Positions 55,367 to 63,900 of a DNA stretch of 64,000 nt are shown piece after piece. This stretch comes from Plasticicumulans acidivorans (GTDB lineage Bacteria > Pseudomonadota > Gammaproteobacteria > Competibacterales > Competibacteraceae): assembly GCF_003182095.1 (NCBI RefSeq), contig NZ_QGTJ01000008.1, forward strand, positions 62,001 to 126,000. Direction: 5' to 3'. Under the pieces are notes generated by a model, which ran no database searches, was not told the DNA's origin, and was given only the letters and a program-made list of their open reading frames with translations. How positions within the stretch are numbered: position 1 is the stretch's first letter; each line of letters starts with the position of its first letter. The position numbers were made by a program, and so were the translations under genes.

Positions 55367-55771
55367 GTGGGCAAGAACATGTGGGTGGATGCCGGCGGCG
55401 CCGGCTTCGGCCCGGCCAATTTCGCCGAGGGTGCGATCAAGCCGCAGGTCGACATCATCAACGCCGACGGCGCGCTGATCGTGCAGGTCGAGCTGCCCGG
55501 AGTCAGCGAGCAGGACATCCGCCTGTCGGTGCATCAGGGCGTGCTGACCGTCGCCGGCGACAAGCATCCGCACAACCGCGAGGAGTGGAAGCGCGAGTAC
55601 TACGTCGCCGAGCGCGCGTTCGGCGCGTTCCGCCGTTCGATCAATCTGCCGGCCGGCCTCGACGAGGACAATGCCGAGGCCGATTTCGCCGATGGCGTAC
55701 TGACGGTGCGCTTTCCGCGCATCGGCATCGAAACCCTGCCGGGCAAGCCGATTCCGATCCGCCCGCGCTGA
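55367..55771 (+). CDS. Hsp20/alpha-crystallin family small chaperone
   Basis: A 134-residue small heat-shock protein. The alpha-crystallin domain (~residues 22-115) has PQVDIINADGALIVQVELPG, VSEQDIRLSVHQGVLTVAGD and AFGAFRRSINLPAGLDEDN. The C-terminal LPGKPIPIRPR supplies the I-x-I anchoring motif. The GTG start is preferred: GAGGAGGA lies 6 bases upstream, while the ATG at 55379 is too close and the frame from 55292 has no homology. It follows phaC on the same strand, so it may coat or protect PHA granules as reported for some Hsp20 proteins; this is inference. Confidence 0.92.
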   Translation: MGKNMWVDAGGAGFGPANFAEGAIKPQVDIINADGALIVQVELPGVSEQDIRLSVHQGVLTVAGDKHPHNREEWKREYYVAERAFGAFRRSINLPAGLDEDNAEADFADGVLTVRFPRIGIETLPGKPIPIRPR

Positions 55772-55790
55772 GCGTTCGGGCGGCGCCGGC

Positions 55791-56273
55791 TCAGTCCGCG
55801 CGCAGCCGGCGCAGATGGATCAGCGCCGTCGGCGCGCCGTGCAGATCGCGGCGCGCCTCGATCGCCTGCGGCACGAAGCCCAGCGGCGGGTAGAACAGCA
55901 GGCCGGCGGTGTTGCCGCTGAAACAGGCCACGCTGACGCTGCGTGCGGCATAGCGGGTGAAGGCCGTCGTGCACATCGTCTCGATCAGGTAGCGGCCGAC
56001 GCCCTGGCCGCGCGTCGTCGGTTCGACGACGACCTGGCCGATGGCGCAATCGCCGCCCTGCGCCCAGCGCAGGAAGTTGGCGTGGGCGACGACGCGCCCG
56101 TCGAGTTCGACCACGGTCGATTCGGTGCGCGTGGCCGCGGTGGCGATGAGCTGCCCGGCCGTCAGCGGCCAGCTCGCCTTTGGAAACCAGTAGAACAACT
56201 CCTGCGGGTTGAGGGCGAAGCAGGCGACACGATGCAGATCGTCCGTGGTCGCCGCGCGGTGGCTGAGCGGCAT
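55791..56273 (-). CDS. GNAT family N-acetyltransferase
   Basis: A 160-residue GNAT enzyme. Motif A, the acetyl-CoA binding loop, is QVVVEPTTRGQGVGRYLIET; motif B follows as YAARSVSVACFSGNTAGLLFY. The N-terminal part (HRAATTDDLHRVACFALNPQ) is common in this group. GGAG lies about 8 bases before the ATG. It is convergent with the Hsp20 gene and upstream of nothing specific. The acyl acceptor is unknown. Confidence 0.87.
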   Translation of the reverse strand: MPLSHRAATTDDLHRVACFALNPQELFYWFPKASWPLTAGQLIATAATRTESTVVELDGRVVAHANFLRWAQGGDCAIGQVVVEPTTRGQGVGRYLIETMCTTAFTRYAARSVSVACFSGNTAGLLFYPPLGFVPQAIEARRDLHGAPTALIHLRRLRAD

Positions 56274-56357
56274 CGGCTGGGCTCCGGGCAGAAAGGGGGC
56301 TCAGCCTGACGGCGGCGGCAAACCGTGTGCAAGTCGCCGTGTGCCACAGGCAGGCTT

Positions 56358-57053
56358 TCAGCCGAGCATGAACTCGACTGCGGCGCGGGCGTGCAGCGCC
56401 GTGGTGTCGAACAGCGGCACGGTGGCATCGGCGGCTGTCAGCAGCAGGCCGATTTCCGTGCAGCCGAGCACGATCGCCTGGGCGCCGCGGCTGGCCAGCG
56501 CATCGATGACCTGGCGATAGCGCTGGCGTGAGTCGGCCTCGATGCGTCCGCAGCACAGCTCCTCGTAGATCACGCGGTGGACTTCGGCGCGGTCCGTGGC
56601 AGCCTCCGGTATCAGTACCTCGATGCCGTGTTCCTGCTCCAGGCGCTGGCGGTAGAAGGTCTCTTCCATCGTGAAGCGGGTGCCGAGCAGGCCGACGCGC
56701 GTCAGGCCGTGCGTCCGAATCGCCGCGGCGGTGGCATCGGCGATGTGCAGCAGCGGCAGGCCGGTGGCGGCCTCGATGGTGGCGGCGACCTTGTGCATGG
56801 TGTTGGTGCACAGCAGCAGGCCATCGGCACCGGCGCTCTGCAGTGCCTGCGCCGCGCCGGCCAGACGGGCGCCGGCACACTCCCAGTCGCCGCTGCGCTG
56901 CAGGCATTCGATGTCGTGGAAATCGACGCTGTAAAGGATCAGCCGCGCCGAGTGCAGGCCGCCGAGGCGCTCGCGCACACCCTCGTTGATCTGCCGGTAG
57001 TAGGGCACGGTGGATTCCCAGCTCATGCCGCCGATCAGGCCGATGGTTTTCAT
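56358..57053 (-). CDS. Aspartate/glutamate racemase family protein (YgeA-like)
   Basis: A 231-residue cofactor-independent racemase. It opens with MKTIGLIGGMSWESTVPYYR. The two catalytic cysteines are in DGLLLCTNTMHKVAA and QAIVLGCTEIGLLL. YgeA of E. coli is a broad-range amino-acid racemase and has the same length. The start at 57053 has AGGAAG 9 bases upstream; the longer frame to 57131 is not family-like. It lies 84 bases before the GNAT gene on the same strand. A role in D-amino-acid supply is inferred from the family. Confidence 0.9.
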   Translation of the reverse strand: MKTIGLIGGMSWESTVPYYRQINEGVRERLGGLHSARLILYSVDFHDIECLQRSGDWECAGARLAGAAQALQSAGADGLLLCTNTMHKVAATIEAATGLPLLHIADATAAAIRTHGLTRVGLLGTRFTMEETFYRQRLEQEHGIEVLIPEAATDRAEVHRVIYEELCCGRIEADSRQRYRQVIDALASRGAQAIVLGCTEIGLLLTAADATVPLFDTTALHARAAVEFMLG

Positions 57054-57366
57054 GGTCGCTTCCTGCCGGTGAAACGTGCGGTTGCGCGTGCCCGCCGCGA
57101 GGGTACGCCTCGTGCGCAAGGCTGTCCTCATCGTGGCCCGGCTGCGTTGTCACGAGTGTATTCACGGTTGGCGGAGGCTGCCGCGACAGCTGCGCCGGTC
57201 GCGGGCGATGCCCGTGCATTGACGTCAAATCGCCACCGGTTTTGGTCTAGTTTGGCTGCAAGGTGCGCCCGGCGCGGTTTACGGCCGCGGCGGGGCGGCG
57301 CCAGGGAGTGTCCGCCGGCATCGCGCCGTTTCGTGTTTCGCACGCCTTGCGTCGAGGGCTCACACC
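57054..57366. other. Divergent intergenic region
   Basis: This 313-base gap lies between the racemase gene and the exported-protein gene. It is GC-rich with a short TTGGTCTAGTTTGG stretch near 57243-57254. I see no gene or clear operator; it should contain both promoters. Confidence 0.4.
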
Positions 57367-58350
57367 GTGAACGACATCGCTTCCATGCTGGCCGCCGCCA
57401 GGCAATCCACGCAGCGCCCGATTCCGGCCGCTGCCCCAGTGATCGGCCTGTGGCTGCTGCTCGGGGCCGCGTCGGCACAGGCCGCCACCGCCGTCTGCCC
57501 GGGCGAACTCGGCCATCTGGCGGCATATGCCGGCAGCTACGAGGTCGACAAGCTGTTCAACGATCCGGCGCTGGTGCAGCGTCTGCAGCAGCGGTTGGGC
57601 AGCGAGTTTGCGCATGTGCGTGACAATCTCGGTGTGGTCGGGCCGATCAGCGTCGAAGGCTGTGATCTGAGCGTCGCCGGCAATCAGCCGCATCGGGGCT
57701 CCGAGGAGGAGGCCGCGGTCTCGGTCGATCTGCGCCGCGACCGCGTCGCCGTTGGTGTGCTCAGTGGCCGGCGCATCCTCGTCTATGCCGACGCCGGCGC
57801 CTCCGTGCCGGGGCAGTGGCCGCGCAGTCTGCTCGACTGGGTGACGCGCACGCGCCAGTACACCGCGGCGCCGCGGGCCGGTGTGCGGGTGATCACCGAC
57901 CCGAACGGCGCCGATGCCCGGCGGCTGGTGCGCGGCATCGGCCCGTACAAGGCGCCGGCGGCGCCCATCGCCGTCGTCGTGCCGGCCGATCCGCCGACGG
58001 CGGTGCAGCGTGCCGCGGTACGCCGGGCGGCGGCGGCCGAGTTCCGCGAGATGCAGCAGACTGAAGGCAAGGCGCTGGAGTTCAGCGTCGGCAGTGCCGA
58101 TCTCAACGATGACGGCCAGCCTGATCTGATCGTGCATCTGAGCTCGATGAGCTACTGCGGCTCGGCCGGCTGCGGCGGCTTTGCGCTGCTGGCGAACGGG
58201 CAGGGCTATGCGACGCGGCAGATCGCGCTGCCGTGGTTCTATGAAAAGGTCCAGATCCTGCCGAGCCGGCATCGCGGCATGCACGATCTGCGCTTCGACG
58301 ACGCCCGCGGCCATTTCGAGTGGAACGGCCGCGAATACGTCTTCCGCTGA
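57367..58350 (+). CDS. Exported hypothetical protein with calcium-loop-like segment
   Basis: A 327-residue protein of no family that I recognise. The GTG start at 57367 has GAGGG about 8 bases upstream; an ATG at 57385 is an alternative. A hydrophobic segment (PVIGLWLLLGAASAQAATAV, ~residues 24-43) acts as signal peptide. The C-terminal third has SADLNDDGQPDLIVHL, an EF-hand-like Asp loop of the sort found in FG-GAP/VCBS repeats, then YCGSAGCGGFALL with two cysteines likely to form a disulphide. It is convergent with the Fe-S protein gene (14 bases between stops). The function is unknown. Confidence 0.8.
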   Translation: MNDIASMLAAARQSTQRPIPAAAPVIGLWLLLGAASAQAATAVCPGELGHLAAYAGSYEVDKLFNDPALVQRLQQRLGSEFAHVRDNLGVVGPISVEGCDLSVAGNQPHRGSEEEAAVSVDLRRDRVAVGVLSGRRILVYADAGASVPGQWPRSLLDWVTRTRQYTAAPRAGVRVITDPNGADARRLVRGIGPYKAPAAPIAVVVPADPPTAVQRAAVRRAAAAEFREMQQTEGKALEFSVGSADLNDDGQPDLIVHLSSMSYCGSAGCGGFALLANGQGYATRQIALPWFYEKVQILPSRHRGMHDLRFDDARGHFEWNGREYVFR

Positions 58351-58364
58351 GGTCGGCTGCGGTC

Positions 58365-59063
58365 TCAGTGTCCGCGCAGCCAGTCGCGCAGCGTCGCCAG
58401 TGACACGCCGTAGTGATAGGCGCGCGTCGCCGCGTCGTAACGCCACTCGGCACCGCCAGGGCAGGCGCTGCGTGCGCGGCAGTCGGCCGCGCAGGGCGAG
58501 GCGCTGTCCAGGCGCTGCCGGATGCAGGCCTGTCCGTTCCAGCCCGCCATGCTGACGGCCGACGCCGGGCAGGCCTCGATACAGGGCGCGCTGCAGGCCA
58601 CGCAGGGGGAGTCGCCGAGTGCTGCGGCGGGGTCGGGCTCGGCATCGAGGGCGATCAGCGCGCGCACCGCCCACCAGCTGCCGTAACGCGGGTGCAGCGT
58701 GTTCATGAACGGTCCCGGCCGCAGCCAGCCGGCGGCTTCGAGTCGGGGCAGCAGTGGCAGCGTCGGCGCGCCGTTCGCGTGCGGGAACAGCACGCGGTGC
58801 GGCAGGGCGCCGAGCAGGGCGCTCAGTTCGGCGCGGCAGAAATCATCGAGCGGACCGCAAGAAGTGGCCGGCGCGGTGGCGTTGAGCGCCAGCAGCTGCG
58901 CCGGCGGGCGCCCGGCCGCCCAGCGCTGCTGCACGGTTGCGCCGGTATTGCAGACCAGCCACAGCGCCGAAAACGGTGCACTGTCGGCATCGCCCGCCAG
59001 CACGGTCTGCAGGCCGTAGCCGAGGGCGGTGGCCCGGACGCGACAGGCGGAGAAGGCGCTCAT
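58365..59063 (-). CDS. Ferredoxin-like 4Fe-4S protein, coupled to BtuF-like gene
   Basis: A 232-residue cytosolic protein. The N-terminal ~140 residues match nothing that I know. The C-terminal part has cysteine motifs for one or two Fe-S clusters: SPCVACSAPCIEACPASAV, then ACIRQ, SPCAADCRARSACPGG. The first is close to the QueG/reductive dehalogenase type but with an extra residue (CxxCxxxCxxxCP). The start ATG overlaps the stop of the BtuF-like gene (ATGA), so it is translationally coupled; the frame open to 59462 is a shadow. Its pairing with a putative corrinoid-binding protein suggests B12 redox chemistry, but this is inference. Confidence 0.8.
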   Translation of the reverse strand: MSAFSACRVRATALGYGLQTVLAGDADSAPFSALWLVCNTGATVQQRWAAGRPPAQLLALNATAPATSCGPLDDFCRAELSALLGALPHRVLFPHANGAPTLPLLPRLEAAGWLRPGPFMNTLHPRYGSWWAVRALIALDAEPDPAAALGDSPCVACSAPCIEACPASAVSMAGWNGQACIRQRLDSASPCAADCRARSACPGGAEWRYDAATRAYHYGVSLATLRDWLRGH

Positions 59064-59863
59064 GCGCAGGCCGCCGCGAAATCGTGCAGATAGTCGACGC
59101 CGGCCAGCGCGCGGCTGCCGTACCAGGAGGTCATTTCGCCATCGATCAGCCGCAGGCGGTGCGGCGCGCAGCCGGTGGTCGCGGCGAAGTGCTCCAGATC
59201 GGCGGCGGTAAAGCGGTACGGCTCGCTGGAAAACAGCACCAGATCGACTTCGGCCAGCAGCTGCGGCGTGATCTCGATCTGCGGATAGCGCACGGCGGCC
59301 GGCCGCGGCCAGGTCTGCCAGCCGACGCGTTCGAGCATGCGCGCAATGTAGGTGTCGGCACCGACGCTCATCCACGGCTCGCGCCAGATCAGGTAGAGCA
59401 CGCGCCGGCCCGGCCAGCGGCGGGCGTCGAGCCTCTCCAGTCGCTGCTGCAGCCCGGCGCACAGCGCCTCGGCCTCTGCCTCGCGGTCGAACACGCGGCC
59501 GAGCAGGCGGTACAGCGCGAAGTTGTCCTGCGGCGCGCAGGGGTGGGTGACGATGCGCTGCGGCACATAGGCGGCCAGCTGCGCGCTCAACTCCTGCGTG
59601 TTCTCGTCGATATTGAGGAGGACGTGTGTCGGCGCCAGTGCCGCCAGGCGGCGGTGGTTGATCTTCTTGGTGCCGCCGACGCTCGGCACCGCGGCGAGCT
59701 CGGCGGCCGGATGGATGCAGTAATGCGTGCGTGCCACCAGTTGCGTGCCGAGGCCGAGCGCGAACAGCAGCTCGCTCAGGCTTGGCACCAGGCTGGCGAT
59801 GCGGGCGTCGGGGCCGGCCGGCGGGTGGTGCTGGCCGCAGGCGTCGATTGACGTATACGTCAT
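59060..59863 (-). CDS. BtuF-like corrinoid/metal-binding protein without signal peptide
   Basis: A 267-residue protein of the helical-backbone metal receptor type (BtuF/FhuD-like periplasmic binding fold): ARIASLVPSLSELLFALGLG, VGGTKKINHRRLAALAPTHV and YLIWREPWMSVGADTYIARM. Unlike transporter BtuF it has no signal peptide or lipobox, and no ABC permease is adjacent. It may therefore act in the cytosol. The ATG at 59863 has CGGGAA upstream and begins inside a TTGACGT dyad; a GTG at 59896 is an alternative start. The Fe-S protein gene overlaps its end. Confidence 0.83.
   Translation of the reverse strand: MTYTSIDACGQHHPPAGPDARIASLVPSLSELLFALGLGTQLVARTHYCIHPAAELAAVPSVGGTKKINHRRLAALAPTHVLLNIDENTQELSAQLAAYVPQRIVTHPCAPQDNFALYRLLGRVFDREAEAEALCAGLQQRLERLDARRWPGRRVLYLIWREPWMSVGADTYIARMLERVGWQTWPRPAAVRYPQIEITPQLLAEVDLVLFSSEPYRFTAADLEHFAATTGCAPHRLRLIDGEMTSWYGSRALAGVDYLHDFAAACA
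59848..59863. promoter_or_regulatory. MerR/LiuR-type operator dyad, site 3
   Basis: TTGACGTATACGTCAT matches the consensus with one change at the last base. It overlaps the ATG of the BtuF-like gene and lies 58 bases before the methyltransferase start, so one site could serve two divergent genes. Confidence 0.6.
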
Positions 59864-59920
59864 GTTAGATTCCCGGACATGGATGCGGTTTATCACTGTT
59901 GCAACGAAGAGGTCTCATTT

Positions 59921-60745
59921 ATGGGCAATGCCGCCGAACATGCTGCCATCACCGCGCATTGGAGCCGGCGCGATCCTGCCGCCTGGATCATGGCGCGGCT
60001 GGCCGCCGAGCAGGTGCAGACGCCGCAATGGCGTGATGTCGCACGCTTCGACCAGATTCATGCCGGCGGTCTGCAGGCGGTGCGCGAGCTCGCCGAACTG
60101 TGCGCGATCAGCCGCGACTGGCAGGTCGTCGATCTCGGTGGCGGTCTCGGTGGCGCGGCGCGGGCGCTGAGCGGCACCTACGGCTGCGCGCTGACCTGCG
60201 TCGATCTGACACCGACGCTGATCGATGCCGGCGAGCGCTTGACGACGCTGGTCGGTCTGCAGCGCTACGTGCGTCACCTCGAAGCCGACGCCACGGCCAC
60301 CGGGCTGGCGGACGCTGCCTACGATCTGGTCTGGGTGCAGCATCTGGCGCTGCATCTGCCGGAGCCGCTGGCACTGTGGCGCGAGGCGGCGCGTCTGCTC
60401 AAGCCGGGCGGTCTGCTGGCGGTGCATGAATGGGTGCTCGGCAGCGGCGAGCCGTATTACCCGGCGCCGTGGGCTCCGGCCGACGGCAGCCTGAGTCATC
60501 TCGGCAGCCAGGCCGAGCTCGAAGCCAGGCTCACGGCCGCCGGTTTCATCGATATCCGTCTGCAGGATGTTTCGGCTACGGCCGCCGAAGGGTACGCCCG
60601 CCAGCTCAAGGCGCTCGCCCGCCAGCCGCAGGCCGACAATCCGGTGCTGCCGGCAGAGGAACTCGGCCTGGTGATCGCCAATGCCGAGCGCAGCCTGCGC
60701 GAGGGCCGCGCCCGCTGCCTGATGGGTACCGCCCGCCGCGCCTGA
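59921..60745 (+). CDS. Class I SAM-dependent methyltransferase
   Basis: A 274-residue methyltransferase. SAM motif I is WQVVDLGGGLGGAARALSG, then LTCVDLTPTLIDAGERL, DLVWVQHLALHLPEPLALW and LKPGGLLAVHEWVL. It resembles small-molecule methyltransferases of the UbiE/sarcosine type. The ATG at 59921 has GAAGAGG 8 bases upstream and is preferred over ATG 59879. It is divergent from the BtuF-like gene across dyad site 3 and 222 bases before icmF. The substrate is unknown. Confidence 0.88.
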   Translation: MGNAAEHAAITAHWSRRDPAAWIMARLAAEQVQTPQWRDVARFDQIHAGGLQAVRELAELCAISRDWQVVDLGGGLGGAARALSGTYGCALTCVDLTPTLIDAGERLTTLVGLQRYVRHLEADATATGLADAAYDLVWVQHLALHLPEPLALWREAARLLKPGGLLAVHEWVLGSGEPYYPAPWAPADGSLSHLGSQAELEARLTAAGFIDIRLQDVSATAAEGYARQLKALARQPQADNPVLPAEELGLVIANAERSLREGRARCLMGTARRA

Positions 60746-60829
60746 GCCGGCCTTGCTGCGCTCTGCATTCATCCGCGCGCGACTCCACGAGCTGTTTGCT
60801 GCACCCTGCAGGCCGTGTGAAAACATCAA

Positions 60830-60845
60830 TTGACGTTAACGTAAA
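60830..60845. promoter_or_regulatory. MerR/LiuR-type operator dyad, site 4
   Basis: TTGACGTTAACGTAAA matches the consensus with one arm change. It lies 122 bases before the icmF start. Confidence 0.7.
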
Positions 60846-60857
60846 CGGCAGTTATGT
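60830..60857 (+). promoter_or_regulatory. Predicted icmF promoter
   Basis: TTGACG (60830-60835) and TTATGT (60852-60857) are 16 bases apart. As at site 1, the -35 hexamer is part of the operator dyad. Confidence 0.45.
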
Positions 60858-60967
60858 TCGAGCACATAAGAGCCATGCAGCGAGTGTCCAGCTACGACTG
60901 CAGCGCGGCGTAAACGCCCGTCAGAGGCGGCGCCGCGAACCGCAACGAGTGGAGAGGAGAACATCCG

Positions 60968-63900
60968 ATGAGCGTAGCTGCCCAGGCCGTGCGCGCGGCC
61001 CCGGTACAGTCGCAGCCCCTGCACAAGCCGCAGCACAAGGTGCGTTTCGTCACCGCGGCTTCGCTGTTCGATGGCCACGATGCCTCGATCAACATCATGC
61101 GGCGCATCCTGCAGGCGCAGGGCGCCGAGGTGATCCACCTCGGCCATAACCGCTCGGTCGACGAGGTGGTCACCGCGGCGCTCGCCGAGGACGTGCAGGG
61201 CATCGCCGTCAGCTCCTACCAGGGCGGTCACGTCGAGTACTTCAAGTACATGATCGACCTGCTGCGCGCGCGCGGTGGCGAGAACATCCGCGTCTACGGC
61301 GGCGGCGGCGGCGTCATCGTGCCGGCGGAGATCCGCGAGCTGCACGACTACGGCGTCGCCCGCATCTTTTCACCGGAGGACGGCCAGCGGCTGGGCCTCG
61401 CCGGCATGATCAACCTGATGATCCGCGAGTGCGACGTCGAGCAGGCGCAGGCCGTGCCCTGCGCGCTCGACGCGCTGCGCGGCGGTGATCAGCGCGCGCT
61501 GTCGCGCTGCATCACCGCGCTCGAAGCCGGCGCGCTGGACGGCGCGCTGCGCACGACGCTGCTCGCCGAGGCGGTCGGCCGGTCGGCGCCGGTGCTCGGC
61601 ATCACCGGCACCGGTGGCGCCGGCAAGTCCTCGCTGACCGACGAGCTGATCCGTCGTTTCCGCCTCGATCGTGACGATGCCCTGAAGATCGCCGTGATCG
61701 CCGCCGACCCGTCGCGGCGCAAGTCCGGCGGCGCGCTGCTCGGCGACCGCATCCGCATGAATGCGATCGATCACCCCAACATCTACGTGCGTTCGCTGTC
61801 GACGCGCGCCGGCGGCACCGAGGTGCCGGAGCATCTCGACGACATCATCGCCGCCTGCAAGGTCGCCGGCTTCGAGCTGATCATCGTCGAAACCCCCGGC
61901 ATCGGTCAGGGCGGCGCCGGCATCGTGCCTTTCGCCGATCTGGCGCTGTACGTGATGACGCCGGAATTCGGTGCCGCCTCGCAGCTGGAGAAGATCGACA
62001 TGCTCGACTTCGCCGACGTGGTGGCGATCAACAAGTTCGACCGCAAGGGCGGCGAGGACGCGCTGCGCGACGTGCGCAAACAGATGCAGCGCAACCGCGA
62101 GGCCTTCGCCGTGGCGGCGGAGGCGATGCCGGTGTTCGGCACCATCGCCGCGCGCTTCAACGACGACGGCATCACCGCGCTTTACCAGTGCCTGTCGGCG
62201 CTGCTGCGCGAGAAGGGGCTGAGTGCCGGCGTGCAGCGGCTGGCGCCGGTCGGCGTCAAGGCTTCGTCCGGCAAGACGGTGATCGTGCCGCCGGGGCGCG
62301 TGCGCTACCTCGCCGAGATCGCCGACACCGTGCGCGGCTACCACCGCACCATCGGCGAGCAGGCCGCGCTGCTGCGCCAGCGCCAGCAGCTGCAGGCGGT
62401 GCGGGCGCTGCTGCAGCGCGAAGGCGCCGAGGTTGCCACGCTCGACGCGCTGCTGCTGAAGACCGAAGACCGCATCGACGCGCGCGCCCGCAAGCTGATC
62501 GAGCAGTGGCCGGCGGTGGTCGCGAGCTACTCGGGCGACGAGCACGTGGTGAAGGTGCGCGACAAGGAGATCCGCTACGCGCTGACCACGACCTCACTGT
62601 CCGGCAACCGCATTCCCAAGGTGGCTCTGCCGAAGTTCAGCGATCACGGCGAGCTGCTGACCTTCCTGCTCAAGGAAAACCTGCCGGGTAACTTCCCGTA
62701 CACCGCCGGCGTGTTCGCCTTCAAGCGCGAGGGCGAAGACCCGACGCGGATGTTCGCTGGCGAGGGCGATGCCTTCCGCACCAACAAGCGCTTTCACTAC
62801 CTGTCGAAGGGTCAGCCGGCGACGCGGCTGTCGACGGCGTTCGACTCGGTGACGCTGTACGGCGGCGACCCCGACGAGCGCCCGGACATCTATGGCAAGG
62901 TCGGCAACTCCGGCGTCAGCATCGCCACGCTCGACGACATGAAGGTGCTGTATTCGGGCTTCGACCTGTGCGCCGCGAGCACCTCGGTGTCGATGACGAT
63001 CAACGGCCCGGCGCCGACCATTCTGGCGATGTTCCTCAACACCGCCATCGACCAGCAGCTGGAGCAGTTCGCGCGCGAGCAGCAGCGCGCGCCGAGCGTC
63101 GAGGAGGCCGCGCAGCTGCGCGCCTGGGTGCTCAACACCGTGCGCGGCACGGTGCAGGCCGACATTCTCAAGGAGGATCAGGGGCAGAACACCTGCATTT
63201 TCTCCACCGAGTTCGCGCTCAAGCTGATGGCCGACATCCAGGCCTATTTCGTCGAGCACCAGGTGCGCAATTTCTACTCGGTGTCGATCAGCGGCTACCA
63301 CATCGCCGAGGCCGGGGCCAACCCGATCTCGCAGCTCGCCTTCACGCTTGCCAACGGCTTTACCTACGTCGAGACCTATCTCGCCCGCGGCATGCACATC
63401 GATGATTTCGCGCCGAACCTGAGTTTCTTCTTCAGCAACGGCATGGACCCGGAATACACGGTGATGGGGCGGGTGGCGCGGCGCATCTGGGCGACGGCGA
63501 TGCGCTTCAAGTACGGCGCCAACGAGCGCAGCCAGAAGCTCAAGTACCACGTGCAGACCTCGGGGCGCTCGCTGCACGCGCAGGAGATGGCGTTCAACGA
63601 CATCCGCACCACGCTGCAGGCGCTGATCGCGATCTACGACAACTGCAACTCGCTGCACACCAACGCCTTCGACGAGGCGATCACCACGCCGACCGAGGAT
63701 TCGGTGCGCCGGGCAATGGCGATCCAGCTGATCATCAACCGCGAATGGGGGCTGGCGAAGAACGAAAACCCCAATCAGGGCGCCTTCATCATCGACGAGC
63801 TGACCGATCTGGTCGAAGAGGCGGTGCTCTGCGAGTTCGAGCGCATCGCCGAGCGCGGCGGCGTACTCGGCGCGATGGAAACCGGCTACCAGCGCGGCAA

